Positions 10,516 to 20,920 of a stretch of 64,000 nucleotides of DNA are shown here, one piece after another. How positions within the stretch are numbered: the first letter of the stretch is position 1; each line of letters opens with the position of its first letter. The position numbers were made by a program, and so were the translations under genes. The stretch comes from Inia geoffrensis (lineage: Eukaryota > Chordata > Mammalia > Artiodactyla > Iniidae), in contig CM070913.1 of assembly GCA_036417435.1 (NCBI GenBank), forward strand, positions 4,082,680-4,146,679. The letters run 5' to 3'. The notes beneath the pieces were generated by a model. The model was not told the origin of the DNA. It did no database searches and saw only the letters and a program-made list of their open reading frames with translations.

Positions 10516-12034
10516 TTTAGAAGTAAATTTAAATTACAGTGGTATAACAGAGAGGATAAAACCTCTTCTTTCGGTCAGATTTAGAAAGAAAAGCATTCCC
10601 CTCTTGCCTCTTGTGACTTTTCGGAGATTTTCTGCACAGGCTTGGGGTCCCAGGGGCGGTTCCTGACTGCTGGCCCTGATGGTCCTGATGAGATAGGGTC
10701 CTGGGTAATGAGGCAGAAGTTTGCAGGTTTCAAGGAGGGGTGCATGATTGTACCAGCTTTCCTACCGCAGTCCCCAAACTCGGGGGAGCGAGTCTCGCGT
10801 GGCTGAGAGGGGCCGGGCGTGACTGAGGGCAGGGCCCCTGCTGACCCCACGTGGGGCAGCTGGGCCCAGGCTGAGCATTAGCTGTGACCCAGGGCTGCAC
10901 CATGGTCTCACGTCCGGTCTCTGCGGCCCGACAGCGCCGAGCTTAGGAGAGTGCTTTTAGCCATTCCCCCAGGAGGGGGACCGTGAGGGAAGCCTGAGGG
11001 CTTCTGGCCTTCTGGCCCCGCCTCAGGTCAGCTCCAGCCTGCTCCTGGGGGTCAGAGGTGGGCAGAACCAGCCCGCGCTGCAGTGCACGCCCAGGAGGTG
11101 GTGCTCAGAGACCTGAGTTAGGGGAAGGGGCTGGGCGTTCTCCTCGTGCAGGGACTGCCTTGGTTTCCCTAAAACACCTGGAGCCATCGGGCCCTGGCAG
11201 GACGGCACTGCCCACGCCCACTGGGGTCCCGGCTTCCACGCAGACCCAGGGCCAAGCCTGGGTGTGGACAATATAGGCTGCTGCAGACCTAGGACCAAAG
11301 GGCCCGTTCCTGGAGTCTGCTGGACCCCAGGCCTTGTCAGAGCCCTAAGGATGAGGTTTAACTTGCCACCGTCAGGCAGGTTGGGGCTGTGATGGGACGT
11401 GGAGAAACTGATTTGATAGGGCGGCTCTTGGCCTGAAAGCCCACCTGCCACGGAGGCACAGGGGACCTTGCACGGGAATCAGTGACTGTGGCCAGTCCTG
11501 GTGGGATAGGTGTCCTGATATGAGTGTGGCCTATGGAGTCTTTATTCATCTCCTGTGTAGAATAAAATTTCCTTGAAGAGACGTTGACAGGTTTGACCCC
11601 AGGGCTTCCCAAGCCCCCGAGGGTGCTGGACGAGGCACCCCTCACGGGTGCCTGCCTGACCTTTGTGGGGCGTCCGGCTGGGAGTGAGTGCTGCGTGAGC
11701 GGCCCTCGCACTGCCCCGAGCGGGCTGCCCGCGTCTGGCGCCAGGCGTGCTCTGCAGCCTGTGCTCGGTCTGGGGCTCCGAGAATTCAGGCTGAAGAGGG
11801 TGCTACTCAGCCGCCAGTGGGGGCAGGTCTCAAGACGTTTGGCTGCTCACGGTTTGGGGTTCAGGGTGGCCCTTTTGGACAGATCCATAAACGCTCTCAC
11901 AGCTGGGTCAGACGCCAAGGCTACCTGGGGTCCCGGGACCCCAGCCTCCTCCCTTCCTACAGGATGGGGCTCAGGGCCGGTGGGCTGTAGAGACACGCAA
12001 GGAACCTGACGGTTCTTAACGCTGTGAATTAAGT
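10516..12034. other. No gene recognised
   Basis: This is unique, GC-rich sequence. Open frames at 11023-11451 minus and 11584-12009 plus are domain-free and overlapped by equally long frames in other registers. Confidence 0.55.
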
Positions 12035-12275
12035 TCATGTCACCAGAAACCGTGGCTCACACCACACTGCCCTTGTTGTAGAAATCTCAGAATATCATTT
12101 ACAGAAGTCACTAGGCCAAGGTTACAGAATTCGTTAGAACAGAATACTGCTATTTAATGAGTTAATATCACTATCTCATGATTGTGTTTTGAAAGGAACA
12201 CTTCCACGGCTGGGTGCAGTTGTCATAATCCTGCGTTTTTACTTTATGCATTAAAATCGTTTCTCTGAGAAGGGC
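12035..12275. promoter_or_regulatory. AT-rich repeat-poor block, candidate conserved element
   Basis: About 240 bases of AT-rich, non-repetitive sequence with motifs such as tatttaatgagttaatatc and ctcatgattgtgttttg lie between GC-rich flanks. The composition resembles conserved non-coding elements near developmental genes. Conservation itself was not tested. Confidence 0.3.
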
Positions 12276-13194
12276 CGTGGGCTCTCCACACCCCCGAGGC
12301 CCCAAGGCCCAGAGGCGAGGCAGGCCTGTTCGTGGAGGGGGGTCGTGTGCAGAAGAAGGGGCCTCATGGGCTCCTGGGGTGTGTTCTCCCACCAGACTTC
12401 GGATATCACCAACCTGCTTCCAAAAGGGATTTGAGGCTTTTACCGTAAAGAGAACACAGGTCAGCGGGAGGGTGAAAATGAAAAAACAGCCAAGAGGCAG
12501 AGTCGGATAATTCAGAGAGGAGGCGATTGGGTCTGAAATCTGCGCTTCCTGGACACGAGGCGAGAGTGACCCTCAGCCGCGAGAGGAGGCCCAGCGTGGC
12601 GGAAGGCTGCTGTCAGGGCTCAGGTGCGTCTGCAGGAGGCTCCATCTGACCTCAGAGGGAGAAGTCCCCCTTCAGCCCCATGCGGCAAACCCATCCCTTC
12701 AGAGGGGTGGTCCTCCCCGACCCACTCGTCCAGTGAGGGCTCCAGCGACTGCCGGCCAGGGGTCCCGTCACCTGCCCAGTCTCCCCACCGCCCACGTCCC
12801 GAGAGCACGGTCTCCCCCGCGGAGATGCAGTCTCCTCCAGGACAGAGGCTGCCCCGCGGGGTACCCGCCAGCTCCCCGTAAGCCCCGCTGACGTCTGGCC
12901 GGCCGGGACCCACGCCCACTGCCCAGCCCTCCCTCTACTCCTCAGCTGTAACTTTAACCTTAAGCCGATTTTGTAACCTTTTGTATTGAAAAAAACCTAC
13001 CATAAATGTATGTATTTTAAAATAATTGTGTCAGGGCCCAAGTGTTCTTAACAGTGCAAAGCTCTGGGCGTGTAAGAGTCCCGCTCACCACCACCCCCCC
13101 CGCCTCCCCGGTCGACTCAAGGATGAGAGCAGCAGACACACCACCAGGGAGGGGCTCTTCCAGAATTTAACGTTTCTCTGGACGCTTGTACCGT
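12276..13194. other. No gene recognised
   Basis: This is GC-rich sequence up to about 12950 and AT-richer afterwards. The open frames have no domains. Confidence 0.55.
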
Positions 13195-13325
13195 TGGACC
13201 ACCTTCTTCTCTTTCTCCCACCCCAAGTGCCTGCCTCTGTCAACCACCAATGTGCTCTCTGTATCTGTGAGTTCAGTTTGGGGGTATTTTCTTTATGATT
13301 CCACATATAAGTGAGATCATACAGT
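13195..13325 (-). mobile_element. L1 3' UTR relic, inverted
   Basis: Phrases of the type tcaaccaccaatgtgctctc, gtatctgtgagttcag and gattccacatataagtgag, followed by atcatacagt, match the reverse complement of old L1M 3' UTR sequence. The relic is short, diverged and lacks coding content. Confidence 0.75.
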
Positions 13326-13734
13326 GATTGATTTCTGTTAGAGAAGATAAAGGACAGATTAGGTTAGATTCCAGGAGCCCCATTAGCTTTGCATTATTCC
13401 GTTATACCTGCGTTTGGAAAAGATGAACTGATGTAATGTTTTTGTCTCGAGTGCAGAAAGCACGGTTTCCCTATAGCCCTTTCCTCGTCCGGGGGGACCC
13501 TGCCGGTTCTCTGAGGTGGCCGAGGCTGACCGGGGCCTGGGGACGGCTGCAGGGGCTTTCCAGCAGGGTCAGGACCAACTCAGAGCTAAGACTCCTCAAA
13601 GCAGGCGGGCCTGGACAGACGGATGTCCCTGGGTGCAAGGATGGATCTGGGCACACGGACCTTCCTGGGCACACAGGCGGTTCTGGGCAGGCAGCATGGG
13701 CCGTGGGCGAGCCCTGCAGGGCCACCCTTGAGTG
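13326..13734. other. No gene recognised; weak local duplication
   Basis: Around 13610-13700 there are three loosely similar pieces (ccctgggtgcaagg, tctgggcacacgg, cctgggcacacaggc) that suggest an old short tandem duplication. Nothing else is recognisable. Confidence 0.4.
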
Positions 13735-14240
13735 AACGTGTTTGCTATTATGACGATTTACTCCTGGGGGTTAATTATTGTCTTTATTCACACGAAGGTG
13801 TTCAATTCATGCCATAGATCATCCGCTGACATGCTACCTCCTGTGTGCCGGTTTGTGGACTTAAAGCCATTTCATAGAACCAGCTTTGAGGTTAGGAATG
13901 TGTTCATGTTGCTGGGTGTTTAGAGGGAGATTAATAGATTATTAGTAGCTCCTGTAATGAAAACATTACGCAGGCCTCACGATTGGCTGTGTCCTGCTCA
14001 TTTGCTGGCTGCTAATTGCTACAGCATCATACAGGGTCTGTTATGAGATGAAGTGCCATCCATAATCTTGGCCACATTGATTAAGATATAATTGCTTTAA
14101 CGAAATTCTTACGGAATAAGTCATAGTTCAAACAACACATCGGCTTTATAAAGGTTGATTTTCCTGGCCAATTACAGAAATAACTACAAAAACTCCAGGT
14201 TTAAATTTGATGGTTCCTTCTGGTCAATTCGCTGGAGGGA
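13735..14240. promoter_or_regulatory. Largest AT-rich repeat-poor block, candidate enhancer
   Basis: Roughly 500 bases without any recognisable repeat are rich in TAAT/ATTA homeodomain cores (gttaattattg, gattaatagattattag, gctgctaattgctac, gattaagatataattg). They also carry caat-type motifs (gattggctg, ccaattac) and e-box-free AT stretches. The block is bounded by GC-rich sequence on the left and an (AAC)n tract on the right. This signature is typical of conserved developmental enhancers. It is inferred from composition only, since no alignment could be run. Confidence 0.4.
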
Positions 14241-14316
14241 ACATTCCGGGAATTGCACTGGGCTCACTCGGGTGGTTTAAACTTTCCTGTTTGACCATAG
14301 AATCTGCCCAATGGTA

Positions 14317-14350
14317 AACAACAACAACAACAACAGCAACAAAACCCAAA
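14317..14350 (+). repeat. (AAC)n microsatellite
   Basis: Tandem AAC triplets with one interruption (cagcaac) run into A/C-rich sequence. The tract is short. Confidence 0.9.
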
Positions 14351-14684
14351 AAACCCCACAAAACAATGCAAATCCTGCCCCTTCTCTGGCATCCCTGGTA
14401 GGCGGGGATGCTCTCCTTGGTGGTAAGGGTGGGTGTCAGGGCGGAGAAGGAAGGTCCCCCTGGACCACGAGTTCCCGGGGCTGGCCGCGCCCTGACCCCT
14501 GGCCTAAAGAAGCCGGAAGCCGCCCTCACTGTCTCCAGACGTGGGAGCTGGCGCTGTGTGGGCCAGAGAGCAGCTGCCCCCTCTCACGAGCGGGGCTTTT
14601 AAAGCAAAGTAATGAGAAACGGACAAGACAGGTGAATAGTGTTAAAACGTAAAGCTTTCACACTGGATAAAGCCCTCTTTTCTT

Positions 14685-14790
14685 TTCAGGCTCAAGCAGG
14701 GCACTTGGCTTCTCTGGGACTCAGTCTTCCCATCTGTAAAAAGGGTCTCAACACATGGTCTATGGTGGGAGCACCTGACAGCCTCAGTCC
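14685..14790 (-). repeat. MIR SINE fragment, inverted
   Basis: The diagnostic core reads gggactcagtcttcccatct followed by gtaaaaagggtctc, the reverse complement of the MIR segment that ends in the tRNA-unrelated core. Confidence 0.75.
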
Positions 14791-16154
14791 CCGCCAGACC
14801 CTCCCGGCCTGAGCAGTTGAGTACCTTTGCTGGGGGGGCCGGGGTCACAGTTTTAAAAATCTGATTCAAACGATTTGGCAAATGAGTGGACCGCCCCTTG
14901 CCCGACTGCCCCTGGGGAGCCCTGCCCCATTCCTGGTGGCAGGCACGGGCTGCGTGTCCCTTGGCTACCCCTGCTTGGCTCAGTTCGTGACCAGCTGCCC
15001 CTCCATCCGCTCCCTGGGCACCTGGGAGCCCACAGACAGGGCCCATCTGGGCGGCCCTGGCTCTGCATGAGCTAGTGGTGGAGTCCGAGGCAGGTTCTAG
15101 GGTTGGAGGGGTGGCCGTAAGTATCCACCCCGTGAGCTACTTAATGTTCTGTGTCAAGTCCACAGGTGGGAAGTGCAGTTGCTAGTATTTCGTCCATCAT
15201 GTTGTGGACATGCTGCCCGTACAAATTTTTCCATCTTAGGAAGCCGGGCCTCGCTGGTCCTTGCTGGACCCCCAGTGCTGGCCTGAGAGTAGTACATTAG
15301 CCAAGGGAGGGAGGGTGGGTGAATGCACGATTCACAGACTGGTGATGGAACAGGAGACGGGTGCGGACCCTTCCTGGAAGAACCTGGGACACTAATCGGG
15401 TCGATCTCCTCTTGAAAAGTTCCCACCTGTCAACAAGGAGACCCCGCGATTAAGCTCTGCTCCGTGAGAGGACCTGGGCGGGTGTGCGTCCCCAAGGGGC
15501 CCCGCGCCGAGGCTCTGGATGGAAGATGGCAGCTCCGCAGCCTGTGGGGGACACACGAGGCTCCCGGCCCTGCCCACCTGCCCTGAGCTTGATTCCCCGG
15601 GAGGCCGCGGCCACCGGCGACGCTAAGCCCCAAACGCGGATTCCTAAGGACGCCTTGGGAGCAGGGTCATGCTGGGGCCCTGGGACGACCCCGCCTCGAG
15701 CCTCTGCTCTTGGATGAGGGTCTGAGGCACCGATTCCGGTGCAGCGTGAGGCTGGGGGCAGAAGGGCGGCTTCCTCGAGGCTGAACCTTGAGGCAGAGAA
15801 GGGCTATCGACGCCCCAACAAAGGCGTATCAGGGTCTGTGGATGACGGCCTGGCGGGATCGGGGTGGGGTGAGCGTCTAGAGCCAGGAGCACCTGGGTCC
15901 CATCTGAGTGCAGTTTCTGGGGCAGCAGGTCTGGGGTCTGACTGAGGACTGCCTGCCTCACCCGCCCCCAGGTGGCCGGTTTGGGGCCACCGTTTGCACA
16001 CGAGGCTCTGTGAGATGTGTCTGGCAGCTGTGTTGGCAGGTGCGTCTCTGTCCTCCTAGGCTCTGCTCCTCTGGATGGCTGTGGACCCATAGATCCCAGG
16101 GGGCTAGTTCCCAGCCCCCCACACCTGGCTGCTCCGAGCAGGCCACCACTTCCC
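14791..16154. other. No gene recognised
   Basis: This is GC-rich unique sequence. Frames such as 14642-15046 minus and 15644-16090 minus are domain-free. Confidence 0.55.
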
Positions 16155-16225
16155 TACCTCCTTCTTATGGGAGGAGACTGAGGCCCAGGGAAGTTGCACA
16201 AGGTCACGGCTAATTAGTGCCGAGA
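16155..16225 (+). repeat. MIR SINE fragment
   Basis: The core phrases gaggagactgaggcccagg, gaagttgcacaaggtcacgg and ctaattagtg match the MIR core in forward orientation. Confidence 0.8.
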
Positions 16226-18125
16226 GTGTCTGCGATGTTCCATTACACCTGTCCCCGCATGGAGCGGTCATTGGCCGGGCTCACCGGAGGCCCTGCCGAC
16301 ACTGCTCAGGTGTCCCTCCCCACGCCCCCCAGGTGCGGGCTCCCTGGTGCGTTTACATGCTACACACACGAGAGCTGTGTCCAGGGCTGGTCTCCACCCA
16401 CCCAGCTCTGGTCTCGGAGGAGCCCCCAGCCTCGGCTCTGCCCTCTCAGAAGCGACAGGGTAGGGGCTCGTCGCTTCTCCTGGCAGAGGAGCGGGGTGAG
16501 GGGTCAGGGCTGGTGTGGGGAAGCATACAGGGTCTCAGGCTCCTGGGGGAAGGTGCACAGGACCTCCAGGCTGCCCAGCCGGCCCTGCAGCGGTGCTGGG
16601 CGGGCAGGGCCTCCGGGAGGAGAGGCCGGCCTCATCCCCCTAAGGCTCTTCATCCCAGGCCCCTTAGAGGGCACCTGCAGGGGAGGGGGCGGCCTCAGCT
16701 GCCAGCGGGGCCCCCAGAGCCGCCTTTGTGTGGCTGCAGGGCTGGACCTCCGGGGGTGGCTGGTGGCCCGCCCGAAGCCGACCTCGTGCCCGAGGGGACA
16801 CGGGGATTCCAGAGGGCCCTGTGGGGCGGGGCTTGCCCTGGCTGTTCTGGCTGTACGTCCCCCTAGCACAGGCCGCTTTCTCATGGAGTGGTTTGAAATG
16901 AAAACCTGCGTGGTCCACCAGATGCCCAGCTCAGCCCGGGGACGGGGACGGGGCGGGGAAACCGGCCGGAGGAGGTGTCGCAGGAGGTGCCGGGCCCTGG
17001 GCGTCCTCTCGGGACAGAGTCTCAGAGGCAGGAACGCCGCCCTGGGCAGCCCGCTCCCCACTTGAGACTGTGAGTTTATAGTCAGACCATCTCTCTTTGT
17101 CGTGACCCTCCCTCAGCAGACACAGATTTCAAAGCCACGTTAGTCCAGGGCCTTCGAGAAGCGTGTGTGGATACAAGATGGAGCTGCAGATTGGCCGGCA
17201 CCGGGGCGTCGCACGGCGGGCCGGGCGGGGACGCGGCCGCTCCTGAGGCACCTCTAAGGGAGGATTCGGGTGGGGCCGGACTCTGCCCCTCAAAATCAGG
17301 AGGGTTCCAGAGCCCCCTGGGGTCCTGGCCGTGAGCTCCCAAAGAGGGGTGCAGTGGGAGTGCAGTGAGGGTGCAGCGGGGCATCTGGGGCGTCCCCGTG
17401 GCCCTTCTCTGCCCCTGCGCTGCTGCGCTCGCTTATGGTCTGCCTCGTTCCACGTCAGCTTGGAAATGGTTCTCACTTCTGGCCTGAGTGGGTGGCTGAG
17501 CCGCCTTCCTCCTCCTGAAGCCAGGCTACAAACCCTGGAAGCGGCAGGCTGCAGCCAGAGGAGCCCAGGGCAGGGCGTGCCCAGGGGAAGGCAGAGGTTT
17601 GGGCCAGAATTGGGGAACAAAATGCCAGCGGTCATCTCACCACAGAGGGAGGCGGCCCAGGCGCAAGTCGCGGATAGCGCGGAGCAGGCGTCCTCCTGCG
17701 ACAGCAGAGGAGGGCACCAGGCCCAGCAGTGGCTCCTTCCTCCCTCCGACCGACCCTCCCACCAAGGGACCAGGAGCTGGGCCAGGGGGGCGACCTAAAG
17801 AAGGGGCACGTGTGTGCCTTGGAAGCCCCTCCCACCCTACAGGCCAGAGAGCCCCCCTGCACCCAGGGGGCCCTGGGGAAGCTCCCTGTGCCCTCAGCCC
17901 GCCCCCCGCCCCCCACCAAGGAGCACGAGCAGGACAGTGCAAGCTCCCGGGAACCAGACAAACCAAGCTGACTCAGCAGGGCTGCACAGGCTCTGAGACG
18001 TGCATGCCCATGGGACCAACTGCAGCTCACAGGACAGCCAGGACCAAGCCTAGACAGGTGGCTGCAGGCAAAACCGGAAGGTTCAAGCAGGACCCATGGT
18101 TTCCTATCACAATGGACAAGTGTCA
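16226..18125. other. GC-rich sequence, no gene recognised
   Basis: There are very long overlapping frames on both strands (for example 16217-17065 plus and 16504-17061 minus). Their translations are rich in Arg, Pro, Gly and Ala and contain no domain. Coexistence of long frames on opposite strands points to base composition rather than coding. Confidence 0.55.
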
Positions 18126-18137
18126 GGATAAGACTTA

Positions 18138-18352
18138 AAAAGCATTAAAAAATTTTTTTATTTACTTGGCTGCACCGGGCCTTAGTTGCAGCATGCAGGA
18201 TCGTCATTGTGGCACGCGGGATCTCTAGTTGTGGCATGTGGGATACTTTACTTGCGGCGTGTGGGATCTAGTTACCTGATCAAGGATCAAACGCGGGCCC
18301 CCTGCACTGGGAGTGCGGAGCCCTAGCGGCTGGACCACCAGGGAGGTCCCAG
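18138..18352 (-). mobile_element. Older CHR/tRNA-derived SINE with exact 12-base target-site duplications
   Basis: An inverted tRNA-derived SINE of the older artiodactyl/cetacean kind: T-rich start, ttggctgcaccgggccttag, several near-repeats of 'gttgtggcatgtgggat', then ggaccaccagggaggtccc at the head. The exact direct repeat ggataagactta occurs at 18126-18137 and 18353-18364. It is inserted into or beside an L1 relic that continues downstream. Confidence 0.92.
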
Positions 18353-18364
18353 GGATAAGACTTA

Positions 18365-19215
18365 GAGTCAGGAAAATCATAACTTAGGTGAGACCAGCAG
18401 GTGTCACCAACACTGGGTGAATCAGATGCTGGGACCATTGGACAAAGGTTTTAAAGCAGCCGCCCTAAGAATGATTCAACAAGCAATTACAAATTCTCTT
18501 GAACCAAACAGAAGATCTTAGCAAAAATCCAGAAGTGATTAGAATGAATCGGTTGGAAATTCCAGGACAAAATACTCCCCACCTCCTTGGTGGCGTCGGG
18601 GAGGCAGTGCATAGAATCGGTGAACTTGAGCACACGTGGGAATTCACCCAGTCTGAACAGCAGAGAGGAACAGTGCAAAAGACATGGATGGAGCTTCAGG
18701 GGCCTGTGGGACAATTGAGAAGATGTGGCTTAGTGGCACCAGAGTCCCAGAGGAGATGGGAGGGGAGTGACGCTGAAAGAGAATCAGGATAAACAACAGC
18801 TGAGAGCTCCCCAAATTTGGCAAAAGATGTAAACCTACAGATTCAAGAATCTGAACAAATTCTCAGTAGGAAAACGCCCCCAAACCCGTGCCGAGACACA
18901 TCACGATGACACTTCTAGAAGCTAAAGACAAACCCAATCCCTTACAATATCCAGAAGGAGTTACCGACTGAAAAAGACACCGGTTCCAGCAGCAGCCGTT
19001 TCGTCTGAGACCACGGAGGCCAGAAGGAAGCGGCACGTTTTCAAGGGCTGAAAGGGCAGCACTGCCAGCCCCGAATTACTCTTCAGGGGAAACAAAGACA
19101 AAGTTCTCAGGCACAGATAAATACGTAAACCAGGGAATGAGTTTGCCACTAGCAGACCTGCCCTCCAACAATGGGCAAAGGGAGGTTTTCAAACAGAAAG
19201 GACACGACCAGAGGA
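18365..19215 (+). mobile_element. Old L1 relic, ORF1-region sequence
   Basis: The order of phrases follows the old mammalian L1M ORF1 region: ggttttaaagcagccgccct, caacaagcaattacaaattc, cagagtcccagaggagatgg, caaatttggcaaaagatgta, aacctacagattcaagaatc, ctaaagacaaaccc and ggaggccagaaggaagcgg. Many substitutions and stop codons break every frame, so this is a dead copy. A SINE interrupts its left side. Confidence 0.85.
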
Positions 19216-19575
19216 CTCTCGGAGCCTCAGGAAGACAGAGTGGGAGGAGCCCGAGATGTGTGTCCTTCCCACCCCCACAGGAGGCTATGAGTCACCCCTG
19301 ATGGGGAGGAGGTGGAAGGTGCTCAACGGAGGTGAGGGGCCCGTCGGGCAGGTGGTGCAGGCTGGATGCCAGTGACACACCGGCAGCAGCCAGATGACAG
19401 CGATGGGCGGTAGACACTCAGACTCCATGCCCTAATCCAGAGGAGCCCTGAGTGCACGCTCACAGTGAGGCTACGGCAGGCCACGCGTGCAGCAGCCCTT
19501 ATAAAGAGATGGGGGTGAGGCAGCGAGGCCGGGGCAAAGGTGGGGCTGACGTGACGCCAGAGCACACGCCGTGAA
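19216..19575. other. No gene recognised
   Basis: This is unique GC-rich sequence between an L1 relic and an LTR relic. Confidence 0.5.
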
Positions 19576-19925
19576 GGGTGGGTCCGTTTCCTGGGGCTGC
19601 CGTCACCAAGCCCCACGGATGGGGTGGCTCAAGGAATCTCTTCCCTCCCAGTCCTGCAGGTCAGGAGTCTGAGTTGGAGGGCGGGCAGGGTCAGCGCCTC
19701 CTGGTGGCCGTGAAAGCAGGACCCGCTGGGCCTCTCTCCTTCGTTCTTCCTCACACAGACTCCTCTCTCAGAGTCCCGTTCTTTGTCTCCCGTGAGGACA
19801 TGCACCTTGGCTGTGGGGGCCTGCCAGATGATCCAGGGCCACCTCATGTCAAGCTCCTTACCTAAATCACATCTGCAGAGATCCAGGTTCCCCACGGGGT
19901 CACGTTCTGAGGTCCCGCCACAGCA
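19576..19925 (-). mobile_element. MLT1-like (MaLR) LTR relic, inverted
   Basis: The pattern cctggggctgccgtcaccaa, gccccacggatggggtggct and ccagtcctgcaggtcaggag, ending with ggggtcacgttctgaggtcc, matches the reverse complement of an MLT1-type LTR. It is diverged, with no internal retroviral genes and no coding potential. Confidence 0.75.
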
Positions 19926-20459
19926 GGTTCCTGGGCAGCAGGGAAAACCCCCAACGTCCTCAGAGTGTCGTAAGCTACACCCCGGTATTCAAAACTAGCT
20001 CAACTGTTTAACCTTGGGAGGAATTTCTTCCCTGGGGTCTCTTCAAGAGCTCCCATGACGAGAAAACCCAGTGCAAACAGGAGAATCCGGCAGGCCCTTC
20101 TAGCCCCCTCCGTGCCGCAGGCAGGACCATCTGGTGCCAGGCTGGCTGCTCCCCAGGTATGAGCGCCTCGGAAGCTGAGAATGGCCGAGCCGGCACCCAG
20201 GAGCTGGAGGGATGGGGCAGGGCCCATGGGACGCAGAGTGGGAGAGCCCAGGGCACAAGGATGGGGGGCAAGCCCTGGCTGCTCCTGCCTGAGCCCTGGC
20301 CACACTCGCCGCCTGGGCCAGCTTGGAAGGAGCGGGTCCACGGGGGGCTGCTCATCCCAGGCGCACTGCACAGAGAGGGCTGCGGCAGTGGATGGGGCAG
20401 GGGTTACGGGGAGCCTTGGAGGAGGCCTCGGAGGAACTGGGATGTTGCAGACAAGACGG
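19926..20459. other. No gene recognised
   Basis: This is GC-rich unique sequence. The frames at 20000-20539 minus and 20159-20606 plus oppose each other and lack domains. Confidence 0.5.
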
Positions 20460-20920
20460 GTTCTTTTTACATCTCTTCTTTGGGGTCTGTCTTCTATTTT
20501 AATTATTTTCCCTCTGATCTTTTCATCCCCTCTGTTCATAACAAGTTTGTTTTGCTCACTTTTCCATGTTTCCGTTAGTCTGGCCTCCTATTTTTGGCTT
20601 CTCTGAGTTCTCTCCCTGTGCCGGTTTTATGTTCCTTTTCGGGGTCCATCCTAAATTCTGCTACTAATTTTTCCCTTTCCTTCAATGATCCCAACAGGTT
20701 TTCACGAGCTCTTGTATCTCTGCTTGAGCTCTTGTTTAAGAGGTGAGTGTTTCCTTCTTTTCTTTGCATTCATGACACTGTGTCAACATAATTTCATCTG
20801 TCCTGGGGTATTCTTTGGTGGTGTGTGTTCTTTGTCTGCTGTTTGTTTTTTAATCCCCTTTTCCTTGTTACCTTCCGTATCTTTGCATAGATCCCTTTGG
20901 ATTATTAATCCTCCCTGAAC
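20460..20920 (-). repeat. T-rich, probably LINE-derived fragment
   Basis: A strongly T-rich strand with phrases such as gcttctctgagttctctccc and gagctcttgtatctctgctt resembles inverted old LINE sequence. The family is not identified. An alternative is unique T-rich DNA. Confidence 0.35.

Noticed and set aside
16217..17065. 282-codon plus-strand open frame
   Set aside because: A 185-codon frame lies on the opposite strand over the same bases. The composition is low-complexity and contains no motif.
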